Assembly: GCA_949287525.1 (NCBI GenBank)
Contig: CASEGL010000003.1
Location: 62,001 to 126,000 of the forward strand
Direction of reading: 5' to 3'
DNA: 64,000 bases
DNA from: an uncultured Rikenellaceae bacterium
GTDB taxonomy: Bacteria > Bacteroidota > Bacteroidia > Bacteroidales > Rikenellaceae
Below, piece after piece: positions 18,189 to 26,246 of this stretch; within the stretch, counting starts at the first letter, position 1; each line of letters starts with the position of its first letter. The translations under genes were made by a program, and so were the position numbers. The notes under the pieces are model-generated. The model made no database searches and was not told the origin of the DNA. It saw only the letters and a program-made list of their open reading frames with translations.

Positions 18189-18952
18189 AACTGAGTTGTG
18201 CCGTAATAGACGATGAGCCGCTGGCCGTCGAATTGATGGAGGGATATGTGCGGAAAACCCCTTTTCTGGAACTCTGCGGTTCCTATGGAAGTGCGGTGGC
18301 CGCTTTCGACGCGTTGAGGGAGCATCCCGTCGATCTGATCTTCTGCGATATTCAGATGGCCGGCCTGAACGGCATGGAGCTGGCCCGCATGCTGCCTGTC
18401 GGAACGCGCGTGATCTTCACGACGGCATTCAGCCGCTATGCGGTCGAGGGGTTCCGGGTCAATGCCATCGACTACCTGCTCAAGCCGATCTCCTATGCCG
18501 ATTTTCTGGAGGCGGCCGAAAAGGCGCTGGGGTGGTTCGAGATTCGTGACCGTGCAGGGAAGGTCGGCGAGGCGGACGGACAACCGGCTACGGCTGCGGC
18601 ACCACCGCGCGCCATCTTTGTCAAGACGGAGTACCGGCTGCAGCAGATCGAGTTCGACCGGATACTGTATGTCGAGGGGTGGCGGGATTATGTGAAGATC
18701 CATGTCGAGGGGGAGTCGCAGCCGATCCTGTCGCTCATCAGCCTCAAGGCAATGGAGGAGCAGCTGCCTGGCGCCGAGTTCGTGCGGGTTCACCGTTCGT
18801 ATATCGTCCGCCTGAATGCCATACGAATCATCGAGCGCAACCGCATCGTTTTCGGCAAGGAGTATATTCCGATTTCGGAAAGTTATCGGACTGCGTTGTT
18901 CGAGCGGCTTGCGCAGCATGCGCTGATGCCCAAGACGGATCGGGAAGGATAG
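18185..18952 (+). CDS. LytTR family response regulator
   Basis: DNA-binding response regulator, 255 residues. The receiver domain (about 1-120) has the acidic pair in VIDDEPLA, phospho-Asp in IFCDIQMAGLNG and the conserved Lys in DYLLKPI. A Gln/Ala/Pro linker (about 125-140) leads to a LytTR domain (about 140-240) with YVEGWRDYVKIH and the typical FVRVHRSYIV and IPISESYR motifs. It is coupled to the kinase gene by an ATGA overlap and ends before a bidirectional terminator. Confidence 0.94.
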   Translation: MKLSCAVIDDEPLAVELMEGYVRKTPFLELCGSYGSAVAAFDALREHPVDLIFCDIQMAGLNGMELARMLPVGTRVIFTTAFSRYAVEGFRVNAIDYLLKPISYADFLEAAEKALGWFEIRDRAGKVGEADGQPATAAAPPRAIFVKTEYRLQQIEFDRILYVEGWRDYVKIHVEGESQPILSLISLKAMEEQLPGAEFVRVHRSYIVRLNAIRIIERNRIVFGKEYIPISESYRTALFERLAQHALMPKTDREG

Positions 18953-18976
18953 GGGGCGTGTGAATAAAAAGCAAAA

Positions 18977-19011
18977 GGCCGATATTACGCTGCGTAATAT
19001 CGGCCTTTTTT
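18977..19011. terminator. Bidirectional terminator between the LytTR gene and tRNA-Ser
   Basis: A perfect 13-bp stem (18977-18989 with 18993-19005, loop CTG) is flanked by AAAA on one side and TTTTTT on the other, so it serves the converging plus-strand regulator and minus-strand tRNA. Confidence 0.88.
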
Positions 19012-19102
19012 GGCGGAAAGAGGGGGATTCGAACCCCCGGTACAGGTATTCCCGTACGTCAGTTTAGCAAACTGGTGGTTTCAGCCACTCACCCATCTTT
19101 CC
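19011..19102 (-). tRNA. tRNA-Ser (GCU anticodon)
   Basis: The minus strand folds as a class II tRNA with acceptor GGAAAGA/TCTTTCC, discriminator G and an encoded CCA (plus 19011-19013). The long variable arm and the anticodon GCT (plus 19066-19068) fit tRNA-Ser reading AGC/AGU. The T-arm GGTTCGAATCC is standard. Confidence 0.93.
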
Positions 19103-19126
19103 GGGCTTGATTGCCAAATGCGAATG

Positions 19127-19157
19127 CAAATATAGAAAAGAAAATCGGTTCTCCAAA
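19127..19157 (-). promoter_or_regulatory. Consensus promoter of tRNA-Ser
   Basis: On the minus strand TTTG (plus 19154-19157), exactly 19 bases, then TATATTTG (plus 19127-19134): a perfect TTTG-N19-TAnnTTTG match about 25 bp upstream of the tRNA 5' end. Confidence 0.8.
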
Positions 19158-19348
19158 ATTTTGTCGCGCCGCGTGGCGGAAAAACTGCAAAAAAGGCTCG
19201 CGAAAGCAGGGTGCGGAGCGGGTGCCGTGCGGCAGGAAAAGGCTCAGGGCGTGCGAAAAAGGGGTGTGGCGGCGGCCGGCGGGGAGCGGGATGCGAAAAT
19301 ATTTGCAGAATTGAATCCGTGAATGGACGGAATCCGAGGCGAAAGTGG

Positions 19349-19356
19349 TATCTTTG
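19349..19356 (+). promoter_or_regulatory. -7 box of purB-purA
   Basis: TATCTTTG, exact TAnnTTTG match, ending 23 bp before the purB start. No clear -33 TTTG at the standard distance. Confidence 0.5.
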
Positions 19357-19379
19357 TATCCTGTCAAAACAATGCAGTT

Positions 19380-20675
19380 ATGATTGAAAGATACAGCAGG
19401 CCTGCCATGCGGGCCGTATGGACCGAACAGAAGAAATTCGAGGCTTACCTGAAAGTCGAGATCCTCGCCGCCGAAGCGTGGAGCGAACTGGGAGTCATTC
19501 CCAAGGAGGATGTCGCCAAACTGTGGGAAAAGGCCTCGTTCAGCATAGACCGGATCAAGGAGATCGAAGAGCAGACCCATCACGACATCGTGGCCTTCAC
19601 GCGTGCCGTCAGCGAAACCCTCGGCGAGGAGCGCAAGTGGGTGCATTACGGTTTGACCAGCACCGACGTGGTCGATACGGCCAACGGCTATCTCATCAAA
19701 CAGGCCAACGAGATCCTGCTCAAGGATATCGAAGCCTTCATCGAGATGCTGCGCAAACAGGCGCTGCGGTTCAAGGATACCCCCTGCATCGGCCGTACGC
19801 ACGGCATCCATGCCGACATCACCTGCTTCGGTCTGAAATGGGTGTTGTGGCACGAGGAGATGATGCGCAACCTGGCCCGCTTCAAGGAGGCCGCCCGCAA
19901 CATCGAGGTGGGCAAGCTGAGCGGTGCGGTGGGCAACTTCGCCAACATCCCTCCGTTCATTCAGGATTACGTGTGCGAGAAACTGGGCATCCAGAGTGCC
20001 AACGTCTCGACGCAGGTGATCCAGCGCGACCGCCACGCCTACTACATGGCTACGCTGGCCGTGATTGCCGCTTCGCTGGAGCAGATGGCGTTCGAGGTAC
20101 GCAACCTGCAGCGTACCGAGGTGCATGAAGTGGAGGAGGCGTTTGGCAAGGGTCAGAAGGGTTCGAGCGCCATGCCCCACAAGCGCAACCCGATCAGCAG
20201 CGAGAACATCACCGGCTGCGCCCGTGTGATGCGCGGCTACATGGTGACCTTCTACGAGAACGTGGCACTATGGCACGAGCGTGACATTTCCCACTCGGCT
20301 ACCGAGCGTATCATCCTGCCCGACGCGACGATGCTGCTCGACTACATGCTCAACCGGTTCCGCGGCGTGCTGGAGAACCTGACCGTTTTCCCGGACGTGA
20401 TGCTGGAGAACATCTACCGCACGCGCGGCGTGATCTTCGCCCAGCGTGTCATGAATGCGCTGATCGCCAAAGGCCTCTCGCGCGAGCAGGCTTACGATAC
20501 GGTGCAGCCGATCGCCATGCGCGCCATGAGCGAGCGCCGCGATTACCAGGAACTGCTGCGCGAAAGTCCGGAAGTGATGCAGCGGCTCACGCCGGAGGAA
20601 CTGGACGGATGCTTCACGCTCGACTACTACATGAAAAACGTGGATTACATCTACAATCGCGCGGGTGTCAAATAA
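19380..20675 (+). CDS. purB: Adenylosuccinate lyase
   Basis: Splits SAICAR and adenylosuccinate in purine synthesis. It has 431 residues, the length of the B. subtilis-type enzyme. Family motifs are [13 protein letters not shown], the catalytic-His region GRTHGIHA, and the fumarase/lyase signature [15 protein letters not shown] chose the ATG at 19380, where the conserved MIERYSRP starts and which follows the -7 box by 23 bp; an in-frame ATG at 19323 lies upstream of that promoter. purA follows 30 bp later and uses the same pathway intermediate, so the pair is probably an operon. Confidence 0.96.
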   Translation: MIERYSRPAMRAVWTEQKKFEAYLKVEILAAEAWSELGVIPKEDVAKLWEKASFSIDRIKEIEEQTHHDIVAFTRAVSETLGEERKWVHYGLTSTDVVDTANGYLIKQANEILLKDIEAFIEMLRKQALRFKDTPCIGRTHGIHADITCFGLKWVLWHEEMMRNLARFKEAARNIEVGKLSGAVGNFANIPPFIQDYVCEKLGIQSANVSTQVIQRDRHAYYMATLAVIAASLEQMAFEVRNLQRTEVHEVEEAFGKGQKGSSAMPHKRNPISSENITGCARVMRGYMVTFYENVALWHERDISHSATERIILPDATMLLDYMLNRFRGVLENLTVFPDVMLENIYRTRGVIFAQRVMNALIAKGLSREQAYDTVQPIAMRAMSERRDYQELLRESPEVMQRLTPEELDGCFTLDYYMKNVDYIYNRAGVK

Positions 20676-20705
20676 CAAATCAACGGAGACTACACAACAT
20701 TCGAT

Positions 20706-21989
20706 ATGAAGAACAGGTTGGTTGTCGTCGGAACCCAATGGGGAGACGAAGGAAAAGGCAAAATCACCGACTATTTTGCCCAGCAGGCCGATGTGGTGGT
20801 GCGTTACCAGGGCGGTAACAATGCCGGTCATACGATCGAGTTCGGAGGCCAGCGCTATGCGCTGCAGAGCATTCCGTCGGGTATCTTCAACCCGCACATC
20901 AAGAATGTGATGGCCAACGGCATGGTAATCAATCCGGTGAGCGTTGTAAGCGAACTCGAAACGCTGGAGTCGCGTGGCGTGACGGACTACAAGTTGTTCA
21001 TCTCCGACCGTGCGGCCGTGGTGATGCCTTACCACTCCGTGCTGGACGGCGCTGCGGAGTCCCTGAAGGGCGGCAAACAGATCGGAACCACCAAGAAGGG
21101 TATCGGTCCGGCCTATTCCGACAAATACGACCGCATCGGCATCCGCATGGGTGACCTTCTCGACGGCGATTATTTCGCAGCCCGTCTGCGCGACGCGCTG
21201 GAGGTCAAGAACCGCGAATTGGCCATGTACGGCTGCGAGCCGATGTCGTTCGACGAGATTTATGCACAGTACATGGAACTGGGACGCCGGCTCGGCAAAT
21301 ATATCTGCGATACGTCGGTACTCATCAACGAGGAGATCGAGAAGGGGGCGCGCGTGCTGTTCGAGGGCGCGCAGGGTGTGATGCTGTGCATCGACCACGG
21401 CACCTATCCGTATGTGACCTCGTCCAGCCCCACGGCGTCGAGCGTGCCGCAGAATACGGGCATCGCGCCCCGTTATGTGGACAACGTGATCGGTGTCTGC
21501 AAGGCCTATACGACCCGCGTGGGTGAAGGTCCGTTCCCGACGGAGCTGGACGGCGAGATTGCCCATACCATCCGCGAGCGGGGCCACGAGTACGGCACGG
21601 TGACGGGACGTCCCCGCAGGGTGGGCTGGCTCGATGCCGTCGTGCTGAACCACACGCGTCGCGTGAGCGGTATTGACTACCTGGCGCTGATGCTGTTTGA
21701 CGTGCTGTCGGGACTCGATACGGTGAAGATCTGTGTGGCATACGAACTGGACGGCCGCCGCATCGAGACGATGCCGCCGACGATTCCGCAATTCCAGCGC
21801 TGCAAGCCGATCTATGTGGAGATGCCCGGCTGGAAAGAGGACATTTCCGGTATCCGGAGTTTCGACGAACTGCCCGAAGCCGCCAAGAATTATGTGCGCA
21901 AGATCGAGGAGCTGACGCGCATCAAGGTGGCCGTGCTGTCGGTCGGTCCGGATCGTACGCAGACCGTTCTGCTCCACGAGGTCTTCTGA
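20706..21989 (+). CDS. purA: Adenylosuccinate synthetase
   Basis: Makes adenylosuccinate from IMP, aspartate and GTP. It has 427 residues, as usual. The GTP/IMP site GTQWGDEGKGK sits at the N-terminus, with the catalytic His and binding residues in GGNNAGHTIEF, then GIGPAYSDK and TTRVGEGPFPTEL. It follows purB in the same direction and ends before a strong hairpin terminator. Confidence 0.97.
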   Translation: MKNRLVVVGTQWGDEGKGKITDYFAQQADVVVRYQGGNNAGHTIEFGGQRYALQSIPSGIFNPHIKNVMANGMVINPVSVVSELETLESRGVTDYKLFISDRAAVVMPYHSVLDGAAESLKGGKQIGTTKKGIGPAYSDKYDRIGIRMGDLLDGDYFAARLRDALEVKNRELAMYGCEPMSFDEIYAQYMELGRRLGKYICDTSVLINEEIEKGARVLFEGAQGVMLCIDHGTYPYVTSSSPTASSVPQNTGIAPRYVDNVIGVCKAYTTRVGEGPFPTELDGEIAHTIRERGHEYGTVTGRPRRVGWLDAVVLNHTRRVSGIDYLALMLFDVLSGLDTVKICVAYELDGRRIETMPPTIPQFQRCKPIYVEMPGWKEDISGIRSFDELPEAAKNYVRKIEELTRIKVAVLSVGPDRTQTVLLHEVF

Positions 21990-22014
21990 CGGGGGCGGAT
22001 CCGAACATGGAAAT

Positions 22015-22046
22015 AGACGGCTGTCGGCGCCTGCCGACAGCCGTCT
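22015..22046 (+). terminator. Terminator of purB-purA
   Basis: A perfect 14-bp stem (22015-22028 with 22033-22046, loop GCCT) followed by TCGTTGTTTG. Confidence 0.75.
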
Positions 22047-22083
22047 TCGTTGTTTGAGTGGGTGGTAACTGCGGAGAAAACAT

Positions 22084-22091
22084 TACATTTG
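22084..22091 (+). promoter_or_regulatory. -7 box upstream of the pRiA4b ORF-3-like gene
   Basis: TACATTTG, an exact TAnnTTTG match, 50 bp before the ATG at 22142. No TTTG at the expected -33 distance. Confidence 0.45.
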
Positions 22092-22141
22092 TGTAGCCGT
22101 CACGGAGAGGGCGGCGCAAGAATCTTCAAAACAGCATAGCG

Positions 22142-22657
22142 ATGATTTTCAAACTGAGAATGTTGAGCGACGAATCCGACACCTTCGTGCGTGAGTACGA
22201 GGTGGCTGCCAATACGGATCTGTTGCACCTTCACGATACGATCTGCCGGGATCTCGGCCTCGACCGGTCGAATTTCTGTTCGTTCTTTACGGCCAACGAG
22301 CGGTGGAACAAACTGCAGGAATATACGCTGACCGACATGTTCGACGACGAGGAGAGCGTGGATGCCCAGCCAATGGAGGATGTGCGGCTCGACGAGCTGG
22401 CTGCCGCCGGTGTGTCGAGGCTGATCTTTGTCTTCGACCTGCTTTCCGGCCGGTCGCTCTACCTGACGATTGCCGATTTCGGCCGCGAGGCGGAGGGGGT
22501 GGCGTATCCCCGTGTCCTGCTGTCGGAGGGCGAACTGGCAGCCGATGCGGCGGACGGTCTGCTCGACGAGGAGGGAGAGGATCCCTTCGGCGATATGATG
22601 GCCGACTTTGCCGATTTCGAGGGAACGGAAGACGACAACTATTCGGATGACTTCTGA
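22142..22657 (+). CDS. pRiA4b ORF-3-like (TnpR-like) small acidic protein
   Basis: A 171-residue protein related to the pRiA4b ORF-3/IS1096 passenger family, whose function is unknown. Visible features are the N-terminal FKLRMLSDESDTFVREYEV, the typical LHLHDTICRDLGLD and FFTANERW, and a strongly acidic C-terminus (about 145-171, Asp/Glu-rich). Despite the family name, there is no transposon around it. It overlaps the miaA start by 11 bp, so it sits in a conserved housekeeping unit; translational coupling is likely. Confidence 0.8.
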   Translation: MIFKLRMLSDESDTFVREYEVAANTDLLHLHDTICRDLGLDRSNFCSFFTANERWNKLQEYTLTDMFDDEESVDAQPMEDVRLDELAAAGVSRLIFVFDLLSGRSLYLTIADFGREAEGVAYPRVLLSEGELAADAADGLLDEEGEDPFGDMMADFADFEGTEDDNYSDDF

Positions 22658-23564
22658 TCGGAAACCGACGCTGGTCGTCATCGTGGGCCCGACCGGATCG
22701 GGCAAGACGGCGGTGGCTGTCCGGCTGGCGCAGCTGCTCGATGCGCCGATCATCTCGACCGATTCGCGGCAGGTATTCCGCGGCATGGCCATCGGGACGG
22801 CGCAGCCTACGGCCGAGGAGCTGGCGGCGGCCACGCACTATTTCATCGCCGACCGAGAGGTGTCTGACGACTACAATGCGGGACGCTTCGAGACCGAAGC
22901 GCTGACCCTGCTGGAAAGACTGTTTGCGGCACACGATTATGTGATCGCCGTGGGCGGTTCGGGACTGTATGTGGATGCTCTCTGCAACGGCTTCGATCCG
23001 TTGCCGCAGGCCGATCCGGATCTGCGCCGCACGTTGGAGGAGCGGCTCCGGCAGGAGGGGCTGCTTGCTCTGGTGGCCGAACTGGAACGGCTCGACCCGG
23101 CCTATTGGGCGGAGGTCGATCGTAGCAATCCGGCACGGGTGCTGCGGGCGCTGGAGGTGTGTCTGCTCACGGGCGAACCCTATTCGGCCCAGCGCAGGGG
23201 CGAACAGCGGCAGCGGCCGTTCCGCATCGTGAAGATCGGCATCGAGGTGCCTCGTGAGGAGTTGTATGACCGGATCAACCGCAGGGTGGATGGAATGATG
23301 CACGACGGCCTGCTGGCCGAAGCCGAACGGCTCTTTCCGCTGCGCCATCTGAATGCGTTGCGCACGGTGGGGTATCAGGAGCTGTTTGCCTTTTTCGAGA
23401 GCAGTTGTTCGCTGGAGGAGGCGGTGGAACTCATCAAGCGTAACTCGCGCCGGTATGCCAAAAGGCAGCTGACATGGTTCCGGCGCGACGGTGAGATCCG
23501 CTGGTTCGGCCGGGATGAGGTGGAATCGATGAAAAATTATTGCGAAAAGTTTGCAGAAACGTAA
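22647..23564 (+). CDS. miaA: tRNA dimethylallyltransferase
   Basis: Adds the dimethylallyl group to A37 of tRNAs reading U-starting codons. The 305-residue protein has the P-loop VIVGPTGSGKT at the N-terminus, the substrate-binding STDSRQVFRGMAIGTAQPT, the VGGSGLYVDAL motif, NPARVLRALEV, and the C-terminal TVGYQELF plus YAKRQLTWFRRD. The ATG at 22647 lies inside the preceding gene and overlaps its stop. Upstream in-frame ATGs exist but precede non-conserved residues. Confidence 0.95.
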   Translation: MTSDRKPTLVVIVGPTGSGKTAVAVRLAQLLDAPIISTDSRQVFRGMAIGTAQPTAEELAAATHYFIADREVSDDYNAGRFETEALTLLERLFAAHDYVIAVGGSGLYVDALCNGFDPLPQADPDLRRTLEERLRQEGLLALVAELERLDPAYWAEVDRSNPARVLRALEVCLLTGEPYSAQRRGEQRQRPFRIVKIGIEVPREELYDRINRRVDGMMHDGLLAEAERLFPLRHLNALRTVGYQELFAFFESSCSLEEAVELIKRNSRRYAKRQLTWFRRDGEIRWFGRDEVESMKNYCEKFAET

Positions 23565-23580
23565 ATCCTGCTTATCTTTG
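23550..23580 (+). promoter_or_regulatory. Consensus promoter of tRNA-Gly
   Basis: TTTG (23550-23553), exactly 19 bases, TATCTTTG (23573-23580). It lies within the last codons of miaA and its stop region, 32 bp before the tRNA. Confidence 0.82.
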
Positions 23581-23612
23581 CACTCGCAAACGGGACAGGT
23601 GTTCCGGTGAAT

Positions 23613-23685
23613 GCGGAAATAGCTCAGTTGGTAGAGCACAACCTTGCCAAGGTTGGGGTCGCGAGTTCGAGTCTCGTTTTCCGCT
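23613..23685 (+). tRNA. tRNA-Gly (GCC anticodon)
   Basis: A 73-nt cloverleaf with acceptor GCGGAAA/TTTCCGC, D-arm AGCTCAGTTGGTAGAGC, anticodon GCC at 23646-23648, T-arm GAGTTCGAGTCTC and discriminator T. CCA is not encoded. Confidence 0.95.
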
Positions 23686-23780
23686 CTCAGAAGGCATCAG
23701 CGATGACTGCCTTTTTTGTTTGTGTCGGTGGCAGGCTGCCTGCTGAGGGTATTGAAGGGGCAGGGGCGGTTTGTAACAAA

Positions 23781-23818
23781 CAATCCTCCTGCCGCAATCA
23801 TAAACGGCAGGAGGATTG
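23781..23818. terminator. Terminator between tRNA-Gly and the aquaporin gene
   Basis: A perfect 14-bp stem (23781-23794 with 23805-23818, 10-nt loop). On the minus strand it ends the aquaporin transcript and is followed by TTTGTTAC. Confidence 0.75.
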
Positions 23819-23842
23819 TCGTTTCGGATAACAGGGGTAGCC

Positions 23843-24529
23843 CTATTTCTTCGGTTTCTCGGCGAAGAGTTTCCATACGCCGGCACTCAGGGCGGCGCCG
23901 ACAAACGGAGCTACGATGAACAGCCACAGCTGCGACAGCGCCTGGCCTCCCTCAAACAATGCCGGACCGATCGAACGGGCCGGATTGACCGAAGTACCCG
24001 TAATCGGGATGCAGACGATGTGAACCAGCACCAGGGTCAGACCAATGGCCAGGCCTGCCAGATTGCCGGCACCGTGTTTGGAATCCGTAGCGCCCAGAAC
24101 AGCCAGTACGAAAATAAAGGTAAAGACCGCCTCGGCGATGAACGCCTGCAGCATGGTGCCTTCGGGGAAACTGTTGGCTCCCGTTGCCGTAGGGCCGCCG
24201 TGCATGCCGGTCGATACGAGTGCATAGAGGATGGCCGAGCCGAGAATGGCGCCTATTACCTGGAAAATCATGTATCCGGCTGCTTCTTTGCCGGACATGC
24301 GGCCTGAAAGGAAAACGCCGAGGGTGATGGCGGGGTTGATGTGACAGCCTGAAATGTTGCCGATGGTGTAGGCCATGGCAATGACCGAAAGTCCGAATGC
24401 CAGTGCCACGCCGATTGTGCCGACGCCGGCTCCTACCGTGCCGGTTACACTTCCTGCGAATACGGCGCTGCCGCATCCCATCAGGACGAGAACCATTGTC
24501 CCGATCATTTCTGCAATGTACTTTTTCAT
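23843..24529 (-). CDS. aqpZ: Aquaporin (AqpZ-like MIP family)
   Basis: Inner membrane water channel. The 228-residue protein has six hydrophobic segments and the two NPA motifs: CHINPAITLGVF in the first half and TSVNPARSIGPAL in the second. The His in the first motif region and the Arg after the second NPA fit the water-selective AqpZ filter rather than a glycerol facilitator. It stands alone between a terminator and an RNA-like region. Confidence 0.93.
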   Translation of the reverse strand: MKKYIAEMIGTMVLVLMGCGSAVFAGSVTGTVGAGVGTIGVALAFGLSVIAMAYTIGNISGCHINPAITLGVFLSGRMSGKEAAGYMIFQVIGAILGSAILYALVSTGMHGGPTATGANSFPEGTMLQAFIAEAVFTFIFVLAVLGATDSKHGAGNLAGLAIGLTLVLVHIVCIPITGTSVNPARSIGPALFEGGQALSQLWLFIVAPFVGAALSAGVWKLFAEKPKK

Positions 24530-24580
24530 TTTCAGACAGATTTAGTAAAGTGGTTCAATAACGATAATAAAATTAAGCAT

Positions 24581-24603
24581 AAAAAAAGGAATCTGCAAGA
24601 TCC
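24581..24603 (-). terminator. Minus-strand hairpin with U-tract
   Basis: On the minus strand a 6-bp stem with a one-base bulge (plus 24588-24594 with 24598-24603, loop TGC) is followed by seven T. It would stop a minus-strand transcript coming from the RNA-like region before aqpZ. Confidence 0.5.
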
Positions 24604-24830
24604 GGATACGGCGTGCAGGTGGTGCGGACAGATTGTGGAGGCCGTAAGTCACCTTTCCGCGTGCTGCCGGAAGGAAGCAAGGGACGAGGCGGGACGATCG
24701 TGGTGTCTGTTGTTCTTTGTGACAAGGGCTGACCGGCCTGTGGCGTCTGCTTAAGGAGGTGATGGCGTAGGCCGTAATGCAATCGTTACGGAAAAGAAGC
24801 GGAAATGTTATGCGTATCCGCTTCTTTTGT
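24604..24830 (+). ncRNA. Candidate structured RNA, strand uncertain
   Basis: A 230-bp stretch without a credible protein gene. On the plus strand it contains a GGAA tetraloop hairpin (24663-24678: GCT, G, CC, GGAA, GG, A, AGC) whose 3' half GGAAGGAAGCA equals the tip of bacterial SRP RNA, but the 5' half lacks the canonical CAGG loop. It also holds AAGGAGGTGAT (24753-24763), the full complement of the 16S rRNA 3' end, which is very unusual in this phylum. It ends in a 12-bp terminator. Candidates are a divergent SRP RNA or a 6S-type RNA (the Bacteroidales-1 motif has been proposed as 6S). The 69-residue minus-strand frame here looks spurious. The presence of an RNA is plausible; its identity is open. 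Confidence 0.45.
24792..24828. terminator. Terminator ending the RNA-like region
   Basis: A 12-bp stem (AAAAGAAGCGGA at 24792-24803 with its complement at 24817-24828) ending in TTTT on the plus strand; the flanking A-run lets it work in both directions. Confidence 0.7.
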
Positions 24831-24849
24831 CATTAAAACAGCATCGGAC

Positions 24850-25991
24850 ATGGAATGGTTTTTTCCCTTATGGCGTCACCGGACGGTCTGTGCGTCCCAA
24901 AGCAGCTGCCTGTTTCCCGCTCGCGGCGGGGCAGGAGGTCAAACCGCCCAGATCAAAAACGGTTGCCGCAAGCGGTTGTTTGTAAAGTTAGTAGGGTTAT
25001 CCTGTCTGTTGCTGCTGGCAGGGATGCCGGAGGTGCATGCCCAACAGATTCGTTTCGTATTCATGTCCGATCCCCACTATGGGCTGGAGTGTGAATTCCG
25101 CGGCCATGAGGCCAGCGCCGAGGAGGTGAACCGGATTATGGCCGGGACGGTCGGATCGCTCGATTTCATCGTCTGCGGCGGCGACATCGCCAACCGCATG
25201 GAGGACGGAGTGCAGCCGGCTGCCGTGTCATGGCAGCAGTTTGCCGCAACCTGGCTCGTGCCGGACATGCCGCCCGTGCGGCTGCTGGCGGGCAACCACG
25301 ACCTGTCGAATGCCATCGGCTATGTACGTCCCCTGTCGCCGGAACGGGATGCGACCTGTGCGGCCGAAATCTACAACCGCACCATGCAGCCCGATACGTT
25401 GCGCACGGGCGCGACGTTCGATTATGCGACCGACAAGGTGATTATTCGTTTGTGCTGTCGGGTGTCCGGTTTGCCTTTGCCGGTATGTGGCCCGACGCGG
25501 CTGCCCGCCGTTGGCTGGCCGATGAATTGGCCGGTGGCGAGATGCCCTGCCTGCTGTTCACCCATTCGGAACCCGATGCCGAGGCCAAACAGTTCATCAA
25601 TCCGTATGGCGACCATTCGATCAATCGGACGGACGGTTTCGAGAATCTGAGCGGCGACACCTGCAGCGTAGGGCGGAAAGGCGTGCCTGTGCGGGAATAC
25701 CGCCGCTTGGCCGATTTCCTGCATACCCAGCCGACGATTCGGGCATGGTTTCACGGCAACACCAACTACAATGAGTTTTACACCTGGCAGGGACCTGACG
25801 GCGATCTCGATCTGCCCGTATTCCGGGTGGACTCGCCCATGAAGGGTGAGGTGTCGGGCGATGACGAGACCCTGTTGTCGTTCCAGGTGGTGTGCATCGA
25901 TGTCGGCGCCCGTACGATGACGGTACGCGAATATTTCTGGAATCGCACACCTGCGGTCTGGGGCGATTCGGCAACCGTAACGTGGGCGTAA
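24850..25991 (+). pseudogene. Secreted metallophosphoesterase, frameshifted
   Basis: Calcineurin-like phosphoesterase in two frames. The first part (frame of 24850, up to about 25436) has a signal peptide (LVGLSCLLLLAGMPEVHAQ) and the metal motifs FMSDPHYG, CGGDIANR and LAGNHDLSN. The rest (from GDYSFVLSG to the stop at 25991) is in the +2 frame and has FTHSEPDAE and WFHGNTNYNEF. Reading joins if one G is added to the GG at 25437-25438, so a single-base deletion is inferred. The true start is unclear: the ATG at 24850 gives an odd 55-residue leader, and a TTG closer to the signal peptide is possible. This could be real decay or a sequence error. Confidence 0.8.
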
Positions 25992-26022
25992 GACGATCGG
26001 AAAACTGCCGACCGGCCACTAT

Positions 26023-26062
26023 AGAGGAGATGTCCGTTCTGACGACGACGGGCGTCTCCTCT
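26023..26062 (+). terminator. Terminator after the metallophosphoesterase
   Basis: Stem AGAGGAGA (26023-26030) with TCTCCTCT (26055-26062), extended inward by six more pairs after a 1x1 mismatch, followed by GTTGTTTG. Confidence 0.65.
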
Positions 26063-26187
26063 GTTGTTTGGGGCGCCTGGTGCCTTGGGAGGAGCGGAGC
26101 CGCGATCGGCGGGCGCGACGGTGCCGGGACAGGGCATCTGCGTTTCGGGCGGGATGGCCGGATCGGGTGAAGGATTGTAAAGAGATG

Positions 26188-26201
26188 GTTTGAAATCAAA
26201 C
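26188..26201. promoter_or_regulatory. Candidate MarR operator
   Basis: GTTTGA-AA-TCAAAC, an inverted repeat with perfect 6-bp arms, covers the TTTG -33 element of the marR promoter. Its place and symmetry fit autorepression by the MarR protein encoded next. Confidence 0.6.
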
Positions 26202-26218
26202 TATTTTATCTGTCTTTG
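26189..26218 (+). promoter_or_regulatory. Promoter of the marR-tolC-emrAB unit
   Basis: TTTG (26189-26192), 18 bases, TGTCTTTG (26211-26218; one mismatch to TAnnTTTG). The predicted start is about 25 bp before the marR ATG. Confidence 0.6.
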
Positions 26219-26246
26219 CGGCTCGATTATAGTACCTGTCCGTGTT

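Noticed and set aside
24573..24782. A 69-codon minus-strand frame over the RNA-like region
   Set aside because: Low-complexity Pro/Arg/Thr composition, no start signal, and it runs through the hairpin U-tract; better explained as translation of an RNA gene.
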